From Micromonospora tulbaghiae (GTDB taxonomy: Bacteria > Actinomycetota > Actinomycetes > Mycobacteriales > Micromonosporaceae): a stretch of DNA of 64,000 nt. Each line of letters opens with the position of its first letter. The first letter of the stretch is position 1. Positions 20,819-28,760 of the stretch are shown here, in pieces. Under the pieces are notes generated by a model. It saw only the letters and a list, made by a program, of their open reading frames with translations. It ran no database searches and was not told the DNA's origin. The stretch spans positions 248,001 to 312,000 of the forward strand of contig NZ_FMCQ01000004.1 in NCBI RefSeq assembly GCF_900091605.1, in the 5' to 3' direction. Made by a program: the position numbers and the translations under genes.

Positions 20819-21322
20819 TCAGGCGGCGGCTGCTCCCGGCGGGGGCGGGGAATCGGAGGCGCCGAGCCGCAGCGGGCGGGGCAGGCCGTCGAGCGCCGGC
20901 TGGTGTGCCAGGCCGAGCGCGGTCTCCACCACCGTCACGAACTCCTCAGCGGCGCGCAGCAGGTCGTCGGCCTCCCGGGCGGTGACCACGCGGGGGATGC
21001 CGGCCTCGGCGGCGGCCCGCTTGCTCGCGCCGGCGGCGAAGTAGGCGGCCCACTCGTCCAGCTCGGGGGCGACGGTGGCGAGCAGCACCCAGACGCTGGT
21101 GATCCGGTGCCGGCGGGTGGGTGCGGGACGGGCCCGGGCGGCGAGCACGGCGGCGGCGGCGCGCAGCGCCGCGAGGTGGGCGGCGGCGTACCGGAGGCCG
21201 TCGGGACGGGTGCGGGCGGCCTCGGCCAGCCCGTCGCGGGCCACCGCGAGCAACTGGGCGGGGGTGCGGTGCGGCAGCACGTGCGCGGGCACCGTGGGCG
21301 CCTGGGCCGGACTGGTCGGCAT
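20819..21322 (-). CDS. SAV_6107-type HEPN domain protein
   Basis: This 167-residue, mostly helical, Ala-rich protein resembles the SAV_6107 HEPN family of Actinobacteria. Many HEPN proteins are RNases using an R-x4-6-H motif, and here R44-YAAA-H49 fits exactly. ATG 21322 has GGAGGAG upstream. The C terminus is a Pro/Ala tail. It sits directly upstream of imuA'-imuB-dnaE2 on the same strand and behind a LexA-like box at 21735-21750, suggesting SOS induction. Catalytic activity and target are unknown. The family call is from sequence resemblance only. Confidence 0.8.
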   Translation of the reverse strand: MPTSPAQAPTVPAHVLPHRTPAQLLAVARDGLAEAARTRPDGLRYAAAHLAALRAAAAVLAARARPAPTRRHRITSVWVLLATVAPELDEWAAYFAAGASKRAAAEAGIPRVVTAREADDLLRAAEEFVTVVETALGLAHQPALDGLPRPLRLGASDSPPPPGAAAA

Positions 21323-21486
21323 GGGTCTCTCCTCCGCGTGTGGCCGGGGCGGGCGGTCGCGCGACGGGGAGCGTCGCCCGGTCGCCCGGAGCGGTCGGTG
21401 CGGAGGAAGACGCACCCTTTCAGGTGGCGGCCGGCCGGATGTGGACGCTTCCCCACACCCACACCCGGCCGGCGTGCCGGCGGGTC

Positions 21487-21525
21487 CGTCGCCCGCCGCC
21501 CGGGGGTCGTGGGCGGCGGGCGACG
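21487..21525. repeat. Perfect 15-bp hairpin in the HEPN gene leader
   Basis: CGTCGCCCGCCGCCC at 21487-21501 is exactly complementary to 21511-21525 with a 9-nt loop. It lies in the presumed 5' untranslated leader of the HEPN gene, 165 bases before the start codon, where it could act as an attenuator or stabilising structure. Confidence 0.7.
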
Positions 21526-21734
21526 ACCTGCCTGACGGGCCCGGACTCGCGACTGTCCGAGACCCGGTGCGGCCCGCGGTGCCGCACCTCCCGGAAGCCG
21601 GTGCCGCGAAACACCGCTTCCGGAGCGTTCGACGGGTGCGCGACCGGCTCGGATCAGGCCGGGCCAGCCGGGGAGCTGAGCCGCTGCCGTTCGGACTGAG
21701 CCGAACTTCGGGCCGATCGAACTTCGAGCCGGAA

Positions 21735-21750
21735 TCGAACACTCGTTCTA
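21735..21750 (-). promoter_or_regulatory. LexA (SOS) box candidate
   Basis: TCGAACACTCGTTCTA matches the actinobacterial SOS box TCGAAC-N4-GTTCGA at 11 of 12 fixed positions. It lies 12 bases downstream of a possible -10 (TGTACT, 21762-21767) that has TTGCGT 17 bases further upstream (21785-21790), all reading on the minus strand toward the HEPN-imuA'-imuB-dnaE2 block. Confidence 0.75.
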
Positions 21751-21867
21751 ACTACCCTGACAGTACACCTCCCCACCGACGAAAACGCAACGTGTGACGC
21801 GCCGGGGACGCACGGGAGGGCGACGGCCCCCGGCGGGGCCGTACCGGGGTGGGGGAAGAATGGGTGC

Positions 21868-22356
21868 ATGCAGCCACACCCGAACGTGCAGGCGGTGCAG
21901 CGCGCGCTCGACGACGCGGGCGCGCGGAGCGGATCGGGCGAGGCCAGCCTCGTCCGGCTGCTGCCCGAGGCGGTGCACACCGCGGCCGCGGCGGCCGAGG
22001 CGCTCGGCGTCGCCGTCGGCGCCATCGCCAACTCGCTGATCTTCGACGCGGACGACGCGCCGCTGCTGGTGCTCACCTCCGGCGCGCACCGGGTGGACAC
22101 CGCCGGGCTGGCCGCCACGCTGGGCGTGACCCACCTGCGCCGGGCCAGCCCGGAGTTCGTCAAGCGGCACACCGGGCAGGTGATCGGCGGCGTCGCCCCG
22201 GTCGGCCACCCCGCGCCGCTGCGTACCGTCGTCGACACCGCACTGGCCGGGTACGACGAGGTGTGGGCGGCCGGCGGCGTGCCCCGGGCGGTGTTCCCCA
22301 CCACGTACGCGGAACTGCTGCGGATCACCGCCGGCACCCCGGCCGAGGTGGCGTGA
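21868..22356 (+). CDS. YbaK/ProX-type aminoacyl-tRNA deacylase
   Basis: This 162-residue protein has the YbaK/EbsC fold, which hydrolyses mischarged aminoacyl-tRNAs (Cys-tRNA-Pro or Ala-tRNA-Pro in studied members). The conserved lysine is in SPEFVKRHTGQVIGGVAPVGHP and the family's ending VWAAGGVPRAVFPTTYAEL is clear. It is the first gene of an operon with carotenoid genes; the stop overlaps the next GTG (GTGA). The functional link of tRNA editing to pigment synthesis is probably only transcriptional. Confidence 0.92.
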   Translation: MQPHPNVQAVQRALDDAGARSGSGEASLVRLLPEAVHTAAAAAEALGVAVGAIANSLIFDADDAPLLVLTSGAHRVDTAGLAATLGVTHLRRASPEFVKRHTGQVIGGVAPVGHPAPLRTVVDTALAGYDEVWAAGGVPRAVFPTTYAELLRITAGTPAEVA

Positions 22357-23084
22357 ACCCCGGACTCGTCACGCTGCACGTGTGGCGTGTGCCCCGCCGG
22401 GCCGTACCCGGTGTGCCGGCCCGGATGGCCACCCACCCGGCACGGCTGCGCCGGCTGCCCGGCGTGCGCTTCGCCAAGCTGCTCGGCACCGGGACCGGCA
22501 CCGGCTTCGGCCCCGGCGACGCCGACCTGACCCGGTGGGCCGCGCTCGTGGTCTGGGACTCCCCCGCCGACGCGGACGGCTTCGACGCCTCCCCGGTCGC
22601 CCGCTCCTGGGCCCGGATCGCCCACGCCGCGGTACGGGTGGACCTGCGCCCGCTGACCAGCCGCGGCCGGTGGTCCGGCCGGGAGCCGTTCGGCGCGCCG
22701 TCGGGCGGACGGGTCACCGGGCCGGTGCTGGCGCTGACCCGGGCCCGGCTGCGGGCCCGCCGGGCGGCCACGTTCTGGCGCGCGATCCCGCCGGTCGCCG
22801 CCGAGCTGCACACCGCGCCCGGCCTGCTCGCCCGCTTCGGCGTCGGTGAGGCGCCGCTGGGCTGGCAGGGCACGGTGAGCGTGTGGCGCGACCCGGCGGA
22901 CCTGGTCGCGTTCGCGTACCGTTCCCCGGAGCACCGCGCCGCGATCACCCGTACCCCCACCGAGGGCTGGTACGCGGAGGAACTGTTCGCGCGGTTCGCG
23001 GTGGGCGACGTGGTCGGCGACCGTACGGTGCTCGGCTGGGCCGCCGCCGAAGGCGACCCGGAAACATCGAGAGGGTACGCATGA
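22353..23084 (+). CDS. CrtA-like (spheroidene monooxygenase family) protein
   Basis: This 243-residue protein resembles CrtA: an N-terminal VTLHVWRVPRRAV, the RFAKLLGTGTGTGF motif, WAALVVWDSPADADGF and a C-terminal GWYAEELFARFAVG are all characteristic. Known CrtA enzymes oxygenate acyclic carotenoids at C-2. The GTG at 22353 overlaps ybaK, and the stop overlaps the ATG of the GNAT gene. Given cruF, cruC and crtD-like genes downstream, it may act on the psi end of the carotenoid, for example introducing the C-2' oxygen of a sioxanthin-like pigment. That step is my inference. Confidence 0.8.
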   Translation: MNPGLVTLHVWRVPRRAVPGVPARMATHPARLRRLPGVRFAKLLGTGTGTGFGPGDADLTRWAALVVWDSPADADGFDASPVARSWARIAHAAVRVDLRPLTSRGRWSGREPFGAPSGGRVTGPVLALTRARLRARRAATFWRAIPPVAAELHTAPGLLARFGVGEAPLGWQGTVSVWRDPADLVAFAYRSPEHRAAITRTPTEGWYAEELFARFAVGDVVGDRTVLGWAAAEGDPETSRGYA

Positions 23085-23635
23085 GGCTGGTGCGGTGGAC
23101 ACCGGACGACCTGGTCCGGCGGCTGGACGACGTGGTCGCCGTCTACGGCGAGGCGATGGGCTACCGGCCCGACCTGCTGGAGGCCCGCCGCGGCTACATC
23201 GCCACCCACGTCCGCCGGCCCGGCTTCCGCGCCGTCGCCAGCCTGACCAGCGAGGGACACCTGGCCGGTTTCGGGTACGGCTACCGGGGCGCCACCGGGC
23301 AGTGGTGGCACGACCAGGTGCACCGGGCGCTGAACGCGCAGGACCGGCAGCGCTGGCTGACCCACCCGTTCGAGGTGGTCGAGCTGCACGTCCGCCCGCC
23401 CGCGCAGGGGCACGGCCTGGGCGCACGCCAGTTGCGTGCGCTGCTCGCCGTCGCCGAGGGCGACACCACGCTGCTGTCCACCCCGGAGGCCGACGAGGAG
23501 AAGTCCCGGGCCTGGCGGCTGTACCGCCGGTTCGGCTTCGTCGACGTCCTGCGCCACTTCCACTTCCCCGGCGACGAACGGCCGTTCGGCGTGCTCGGCC
23601 GGGACCTGCCGCTGCCCCCGCCGGACGCGTCATGA
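23081..23635 (+). CDS. GNAT family N-acetyltransferase
   Basis: This 184-residue protein has the GNAT core, with the acetyl-CoA loop recognisable around ELHVRPPAQGHGLGARQL and the late beta strand region RLYRRFGFVDVLRHFHF. The substrate is unknown. It is coupled at both ends by ATGA overlaps to the CrtA-like gene and cruF, so it is an integral member of the carotenoid operon even though no acetylation step is known in the pathway. ATG 23081 is the only start fitting the coupling. Confidence 0.88.
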   Translation: MRLVRWTPDDLVRRLDDVVAVYGEAMGYRPDLLEARRGYIATHVRRPGFRAVASLTSEGHLAGFGYGYRGATGQWWHDQVHRALNAQDRQRWLTHPFEVVELHVRPPAQGHGLGARQLRALLAVAEGDTTLLSTPEADEEKSRAWRLYRRFGFVDVLRHFHFPGDERPFGVLGRDLPLPPPDAS

Positions 23636-24438
23636 GAGCCGCACGGCTGCCCTGGGCGCTGCTGGCCGTGCTGGTGCTCGCCCAGATCTGCTACCCGCTC
23701 ACCGGCGGCGCGACCCGGGCCGGCCTGACGGTGGCCACTGTGGTGCTCGGCTGGCTGCTCTCGGTCGGCCACGCGCTGCTCACCCGGGGCGCCCGTACCG
23801 CCGTCGCGCTGGTCGCGGTCGTCACCGGCGGCGGGTTCGCGGTGGAGGCGATCGGCGTGGCCACCGGGTTCCCGTTCGGCACCTACGACTACTCCGGCGA
23901 ACTGGGCCCGAAGCTGGCCGGGGTGCCACTGATCATTCCGCTCGCCTGGACCTGGATGGCCTGGCCGGCATGGCTCACCGCGATCCGGCTGGTCCGCTCC
24001 CGCCTCGCGCGGATCGCGCTCTCCGCGGTCGGGCTGGCCACCTGGGACCTGTTCCTCGACCCGCAGATGGTGGCCGAGGGCTACTGGACCTGGCTCGACG
24101 CCACCCCGGCGCTGCCCGGGCTACCCGGCATCCCGGTCAGCAACTACCTGGGCTGGCTGGGCTTCGCGGTGCTGCTCGCCGTCGCGCTGCGCCCGCTCGC
24201 CGGGCCGTCGGTGGACCGGGTCGACGGCCGGGACGCCCCGATGTTCGCGCTCTACCTCTGGACGTACGCCTCCAGCGTGCTGGCGCACGCGGTGTTCCTG
24301 CGGCTGCCCGCGTCGGCGCTGTGGGGCGCGGCCGGGATGGCGGTGGCGGCGGTGCCGCTGGCGGTGACGCTGTGGCGGGCCCGCCAGGACCGGGCCGGCA
24401 CGCCGGAGCCGGCGCCGCGCGTCGACGCCCCGGCATGA
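23632..24438 (+). CDS. cruF: CruF-type carotenoid 1',2'-hydratase
   Basis: This 268-residue membrane protein of the DUF422 family has seven or eight hydrophobic segments and the characteristic FPFGTYDYSGELGPKLAGVP, ATWDLFLDPQMVAEGYW and NYLGWLGF motifs. CruF hydrates the terminal double bond of acyclic carotenoid ends to give a tertiary 1'-hydroxyl group that can then be glycosylated. Both ends overlap neighbours by ATGA, with cruC following. The pair is characteristic of myxol/sioxanthin-type pathways. Confidence 0.92.
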   Translation: MRAARLPWALLAVLVLAQICYPLTGGATRAGLTVATVVLGWLLSVGHALLTRGARTAVALVAVVTGGGFAVEAIGVATGFPFGTYDYSGELGPKLAGVPLIIPLAWTWMAWPAWLTAIRLVRSRLARIALSAVGLATWDLFLDPQMVAEGYWTWLDATPALPGLPGIPVSNYLGWLGFAVLLAVALRPLAGPSVDRVDGRDAPMFALYLWTYASSVLAHAVFLRLPASALWGAAGMAVAAVPLAVTLWRARQDRAGTPEPAPRVDAPA

Positions 24439-25562
24439 TCGCCGCCCTCGCGGCGGCCGTGGCGGTCGCCGCGCTCACCGGGCACACGCTCGTCAACGCG
24501 TACACCTGGCTGCGCCGCCCCACTGACGGCCCGGCCGAGGTGACCGAGCCGGTGGCGGTGCTGCTGCCGTTGCGCGACGAGGCCGAGCGGGTCACCCCCT
24601 GCCTGCGCGCGCTGCTGGCCCAGTGCGGCGTGCCGGACCTGCGGATCGTGGTGCTCGACGACGGCTCGACCGACGGCACCGCCGACGTGGTCCGCGCGGT
24701 GTGCGGTGACGATCCACGGGTCACGCTGCTCACCGGCGTCGCCCCGCCGCCCGGCTGGCTGGGCAAGCCGCACGCCTGCTGGCAGCTCGCCACCCGTACC
24801 GGCCCGGAACCGGCCGTGCTGGCCTTCGTCGACGCCGACGTGGTGCTCACCCCGTACGCGGTGGCGGCGGCCGTGACCGAGTTGCGCGCGGCGGACGCGG
24901 CGCTGCTGTCGCCGTACCCCCGGATCGTGGTGCGGACGGCGGCCGACCGGCTGGTGCAGCCGCTGTTGCAGTGGTTGTGGCTGACGTTCCTGCCGCTGCG
25001 CGCGATGGAACGCTCGCGGCGGCCGTCGCTTGCCGCGGCGGGCGGGCAGTTCCTGGTCGTGGACCGGGCCGGCTACCTGCGGGCCGGTGGGCACGCGGCG
25101 GTGGCCGACAAGGTGCTGGAGGACATCGAGCTGGCCCGGGCGGTGAAGCGGGCCGGCGGGCGGATCGCGCTGGCCGACGGATCCCGGCTGGCGTCCTGCC
25201 GGATGTACGACACCTGGCCGCAGCTGCGCGACGGCTACACCAAGTCGCTGTGGGCGACGTTCGGGCACCCCACCGCCGCGGCGGCCGTGCTGGCGCTGCT
25301 GTTCGCGCTCTACGTCGCGCCGCCGCTGCTGGCCGCCGGGGCGCTGCTCGCGGGCGCGCCGGCGGTGGCCGCTGTGGCGTTCCTGGCCTACCTGGCCGGC
25401 GTCGCCGGACGGGTGGTCAGCGCCCGCGCCACCGGCGGGCGGGCGTGGCCCGACGCGCTGGGCCACCCCGTGTCGGTCGTGGTCCTCGGTTGGCTGACCG
25501 TCCGGTCGTACCATCTGCGGAAGCGACGCCGGCTCACCTGGCGGGGTCGCCCGGTCACGTAG
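24435..25562 (+). CDS. cruC: CruC-type carotenoid glycosyltransferase
   Basis: This 375-residue GT2 family enzyme has an N-terminal membrane segment, the GT-A core with VAVLLPLRDEAERV, VVLDDGSTDGTADV, the metal-binding FVDADVVL and the acceptor-site DKVLEDIELARAVKRAG, then two or three C-terminal membrane segments (about residues 285-330). It should transfer a sugar, probably glucose, to the hydroxyl made by CruF. The ATG overlaps the cruF stop. The next gene follows after 12 bases with its own AGGAGGGG site. Confidence 0.9.
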   Translation: MIAALAAAVAVAALTGHTLVNAYTWLRRPTDGPAEVTEPVAVLLPLRDEAERVTPCLRALLAQCGVPDLRIVVLDDGSTDGTADVVRAVCGDDPRVTLLTGVAPPPGWLGKPHACWQLATRTGPEPAVLAFVDADVVLTPYAVAAAVTELRAADAALLSPYPRIVVRTAADRLVQPLLQWLWLTFLPLRAMERSRRPSLAAAGGQFLVVDRAGYLRAGGHAAVADKVLEDIELARAVKRAGGRIALADGSRLASCRMYDTWPQLRDGYTKSLWATFGHPTAAAAVLALLFALYVAPPLLAAGALLAGAPAVAAVAFLAYLAGVAGRVVSARATGGRAWPDALGHPVSVVVLGWLTVRSYHLRKRRRLTWRGRPVT

Positions 25563-25574
25563 GAGGGGCACGCC

Positions 25575-27062
25575 ATGGCGCGCATCGTGGTCATCGGCGC
25601 CGGGGTGGGCGGGCTCGCCGCCGCCGCCCGGCTCGCGGTCACCGGGCACGAGGTCACCGTCCTCGAACGGGCCGGCACGGTCGGGGGCAAGCTCGGCCGG
25701 TACGCCCATCACACCCCCGAGGGGGTGTGGCACTTCGACACCGGGCCGAGCCTGCTCACGCTGCCGCAGGTCTTCCACGACCTGTTCGAGGCGACCGGGG
25801 CGAAGCTCGACGAGTACCTGGACCTGGTCCCGCTGGACCCGATCGTGCGGCACGTCTTCCCCGGCGGCGGTCCCACGCTCGACTCCTGCGCCGACCCGGA
25901 CGAGTTCGCCGCCCGGATCGGCGCCGCGTTCGGCGACCGGTCCGCCGCCGACTGGCGGGGGCTGTGGCGCCGTGCCGACCGGGTGTGGGCGGCCTCGCAC
26001 CGGGACATCCTTCGCCGTACCGTCGACTCGCCCCGTGACCTGGCGGCGCTGGCCTGGCGGCTGGGCGACCTGGCCGCCATCGGCCCCGGCCGCAGTCTGC
26101 GCGGGCTGGGCCGCCGCCACCTGTCCGACCCGCGGCTGCGGATGCTGCTCGACCGGTACGCCACGTACACCGGCGCGGACCCGCGCCGCGCCCCGGCCGC
26201 GCTCGTCGCCGTCCCCTACGCCGAGCTGGCGTACGGCGGCTGGTACCTGCGCGGTGGGCTGGGCACGCTCGCCGACGCGCTGCTGTCGCGCTGCCTGGAC
26301 CTGGGCGTGGTGGTGCGCACCGACGCCACCGTCACCCGGATCGACGCCGCGGGCGGGCGGGTGCACGGGGTACGCGTGGCCGGGGGCGCCGCGCCGATCC
26401 CCGCCGACGTGGTGGTGGCGAACGTGGACGCGCTCACCGTCTACCGGGACCTGCTGCCCGATCCGCGCCGGCTGGCCGCGCTCGCCGACCGCAGCCTGGC
26501 CGGGTTCGTGCTGCTGCTGGGCGTACGCGGCGACTCCGGGCTGGCCCACCACAACGTCTTCTTCCCCCGCGACTACGACGCCGAGTTCGACGCCGTGTTC
26601 GGTGACCCGGGTCGCGGGGTGCGGGCCCGCCCGGCGCCCGACCCGACGGTGTTCGTCACCGCCGCCGACGACCCGGCGGTCCGGCCGGACGGCCACGAGG
26701 CGTGGTTCGTGCTGGTCAACGCGCCTCGCCACGGCACCGCCGCGAGCGCCGTGAACTGGCGGCGGCCCGGCCTGGCCGAGGCGTACGCGGACCGGATCCT
26801 CGACGTGCTGGCCGAACGCGGGGCCGACGTGCGGGACCGGCTGGTGTTCCGGGAGATCCGTACACCGGCCGACCTGGACGCGGCCACCGGCGCGCCGGGC
26901 GGGGCGATCTACGGCACGGCGGGCGGGCTGCTGCGCCCGGCCAACCGGGGGCCGGTCGCCGGGCTCTGGCTCGTCGGCGGCTCCAGCCACCCGGGCGGCG
27001 GCCTGCCCATGGTGACGCTGTCCGCGGAGATCGTCGCCGAGGCGGTCGGCCCGGCCTGGTGA
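25575..27062 (+). CDS. crtD: CrtD/CrtI-family carotenoid desaturase
   Basis: This 495-residue FAD-dependent oxidoreductase has the N-terminal dinucleotide-binding motif VVIGAGVGGLAAAARL and the C-terminal CrtI-family signature GGSSHPGGGLPMVTLSAEIV. Such enzymes desaturate phytoene (CrtI) or 3,4-positions of hydroxylated acyclic ends (CrtD). Because cruF and cruC precede it in the same operon and no phytoene synthase is nearby, a CrtD-like 3',4'-desaturation is more likely. It begins 12 bases after cruC behind AGGAGGGG. The core crtE, crtB and crtI genes must be elsewhere, apart from the polyprenyl synthase at 30500. Confidence 0.88.
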   Translation: MARIVVIGAGVGGLAAAARLAVTGHEVTVLERAGTVGGKLGRYAHHTPEGVWHFDTGPSLLTLPQVFHDLFEATGAKLDEYLDLVPLDPIVRHVFPGGGPTLDSCADPDEFAARIGAAFGDRSAADWRGLWRRADRVWAASHRDILRRTVDSPRDLAALAWRLGDLAAIGPGRSLRGLGRRHLSDPRLRMLLDRYATYTGADPRRAPAALVAVPYAELAYGGWYLRGGLGTLADALLSRCLDLGVVVRTDATVTRIDAAGGRVHGVRVAGGAAPIPADVVVANVDALTVYRDLLPDPRRLAALADRSLAGFVLLLGVRGDSGLAHHNVFFPRDYDAEFDAVFGDPGRGVRARPAPDPTVFVTAADDPAVRPDGHEAWFVLVNAPRHGTAASAVNWRRPGLAEAYADRILDVLAERGADVRDRLVFREIRTPADLDAATGAPGGAIYGTAGGLLRPANRGPVAGLWLVGGSSHPGGGLPMVTLSAEIVAEAVGPAW

Positions 27063-27063
27063 G

Positions 27064-27091
27064 GTGCCGGGCGGGGACCCCCGCCCGGCAC
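27064..27091. terminator. Bidirectional terminator hairpin
   Basis: A perfect 13-bp stem GTGCCGGGCGGGG and complement with a 2-nt loop begins 2 bases after the crtD stop and ends 12 bases from the stop of the convergent CDP-alcohol phosphatidyltransferase-like gene. Confidence 0.75.
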
Positions 27092-27102
27092 GCGTGGCGT
27101 CG

Positions 27103-27792
27103 TCAGCCGGCGTCGACCAGGGCGCGGCGGACGGCGGAGAGCAGCTGGCCGAGGCCGAACCCGGCGAGCAGCACCCAGACCGTGGTGGCCATGGTGATGG
27201 TGCCGGCGGTCAGGTCGGCGTCGATCAGCCCGGTGAGCCCGGCGACCAGCAGCCCGACCAGGGCCACGCAGACCCGGGTCGGCCGCTCCCCCACCGTCAC
27301 CGCGCCGATCTCCCGCATCCCGGCCGACACCGCGCGCGCCCGCACGTACTCGTGCAGCCAGGACAGGCCACCGGCCGCCGCGACGAGCGCGCCCGGCGCG
27401 CCGAGCAGCCAGAACGCGACCAGCCAGGCCACCTCGCCGAGCCGGTCGGCCACCGAGTCGTACACGTAGCCCAGGCGGGTGGTGCGCCCGGTCGCCACCG
27501 CCACCGCGCCGTCGACACTGTCGGCCACGGCCGCCAGCAGCACGAACAACGCGCCCAGGAACGGCCCGTTGCCGGGCCGCTCCACGAACAGGGGTACGCA
27601 GAAGCAGAGCAGCACCCCGAACACGGTCACCGGGGTCGGGCCGACGCGCAGCCGGCCCAGCACATAGCCCACGTGGTAGGCGAAGCGCAGCCAGGCGCGC
27701 ACCACCGGCGCGGCGGTACGCGGATCGAAGCCGCCGTGCAGCCGCGCCCACGCGGTAGCGTACTGGTCCCAGTTCAGCTGTGTGCCCACCAC
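27103..27792 (-). CDS. CDP-alcohol phosphatidyltransferase family protein with altered motif
   Basis: This 229-residue integral membrane protein has about six hydrophobic segments and the CDP-alcohol phosphotransferase region DSVDGAVAVATGRTTRLGYV followed by YDSVADRLGE. The four acidic positions of D-x2-D-G...G-x3-D-x3-D are present. The usual A-R after D-G-x2 reads A-V, so an arginine that normally helps to bind the CDP group is missing. It may use an unusual substrate or be inactive. It is convergent with the carotenoid operon and 45 bases from the metF gene on the same strand. Confidence 0.8.
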   Translation of the reverse strand: MVGTQLNWDQYATAWARLHGGFDPRTAAPVVRAWLRFAYHVGYVLGRLRVGPTPVTVFGVLLCFCVPLFVERPGNGPFLGALFVLLAAVADSVDGAVAVATGRTTRLGYVYDSVADRLGEVAWLVAFWLLGAPGALVAAAGGLSWLHEYVRARAVSAGMREIGAVTVGERPTRVCVALVGLLVAGLTGLIDADLTAGTITMATTVWVLLAGFGLGQLLSAVRRALVDAG

Positions 27793-27836
27793 GGATCAAC
27801 CGTAGAAGCACGGCGCTGGTGTCGTGTGGCGGGTGG

Positions 27837-28754
27837 TCACACCCGTGCGGCGGCGCGCAGCCGCTGCCACACCTCCCGGGTCGCCGTGGAGCGGTTGAGC
27901 GTGATGAAGTGGATCCCCGGCACGCCCTCGTCGAGCAGCTTCTCGCACATCTCGCTCGCCTGCTCGACGCCGAGGCGGCGGACCGCCTCCGGGTCGTCGG
28001 CCACCCGCTCGAACCGCTGCGCCAGCGCCGGCGGGAACGGCGCGCCGGACAGCTGCACCGACCGTTCGATCGTGCCGATCTGGGTCACCGGCATCACCCC
28101 GGCCAGGATCGGGGTGTCGCAGCCGGCCGCGGCCACCCGGTCGCGCAGGCGCAGGTACTCGTCGGCGTCGAAGAACATCTGGGTGATCGCGAACTCGGCG
28201 CCGGCCCGGCACTTGCGGACGAAGTGCGCGGTGTCGCTGTCCACGTCCGGCGAGCGCGGGTGCTTGTACGGGAACGCGGCCACGCCGACGCTGAAGTCGC
28301 CGCTGTCGCGGACCAGCCGGACCAGGTCCTCGGCGTACCGGACGCCCTCGGGATGGGCGATCCACTCGCCGCCCGGGTCGCCCGGCGGGTCACCCCGCAC
28401 GGCCAGCACGTTGCGCACCCCGACCGAGGCCAGCCGGCCGATCACGTGCCGCAGCTCGGCCACCGAGTGGTTCACCGCGGTCAGGTGCGCCATCGGCAGC
28501 AGCGTCGTCTCGGTGGCGATCCGCTCGGTCACCGCCACCGTGGTGTCGCGCGTCGAGCCGCCCGCGCCGTAGGTGATCGACACGAACGAGGGACGCAGCG
28601 ACTCCAGCTCGCGGATGGCCTGCCAGAGCAGCTTCTCCCCGGCCTGGGTCTTCGGCGGGAAGAACTCGAAGGAGAACGTGGGACGGCCGTCACGGATCAG
28701 CTCCCCGATGGCCGGCTGGGGATTGGGAAGGACCGAGGGAAGACCGAGCGCCAC
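27837..28754 (-). CDS. metF: Methylenetetrahydrofolate reductase
   Basis: This 305-residue TIM-barrel enzyme reduces 5,10-methylene-THF to 5-methyl-THF for methionine synthesis. The FSFEFFPPKTQAGEKLL start, FVSITYGAGGSTRDTT, HLTAVNHSVAEL and the FAITQMFFDADEYLRLRD strand are standard for the family. The length is typical of bacterial MetF without a regulatory domain. I chose GTG 28754; upstream frame continues for 143 codons without family resemblance. A TACAGT -10 box lies 6 bases before the GTG, so the mRNA is probably leaderless. The gene corresponds in position to Rv2172c in M. tuberculosis. Confidence 0.95.
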   Translation of the reverse strand: MALGLPSVLPNPQPAIGELIRDGRPTFSFEFFPPKTQAGEKLLWQAIRELESLRPSFVSITYGAGGSTRDTTVAVTERIATETTLLPMAHLTAVNHSVAELRHVIGRLASVGVRNVLAVRGDPPGDPGGEWIAHPEGVRYAEDLVRLVRDSGDFSVGVAAFPYKHPRSPDVDSDTAHFVRKCRAGAEFAITQMFFDADEYLRLRDRVAAAGCDTPILAGVMPVTQIGTIERSVQLSGAPFPPALAQRFERVADDPEAVRRLGVEQASEMCEKLLDEGVPGIHFITLNRSTATREVWQRLRAAARV

Positions 28755-28760
28755 GGACCG

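Larger units (their letters stand above)
21323..21867. other. 545-bp regulatory region upstream of the HEPN/SOS block
   Basis: No gene is supported here. On the minus strand it reads as a promoter with a LexA-like operator (21735-21790) followed by a roughly 430-base highly structured 5' leader. The leader includes a perfect 15-bp hairpin at 21487-21525 and a weaker GTGCGGC/GCCGCAC hairpin near 21565-21590. A direct repeat CGAACTTCG occurs at about 21702 and 21718. The first bases upstream of ybaK (21840-21867) hold its ribosome-binding site. Confidence 0.55.
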
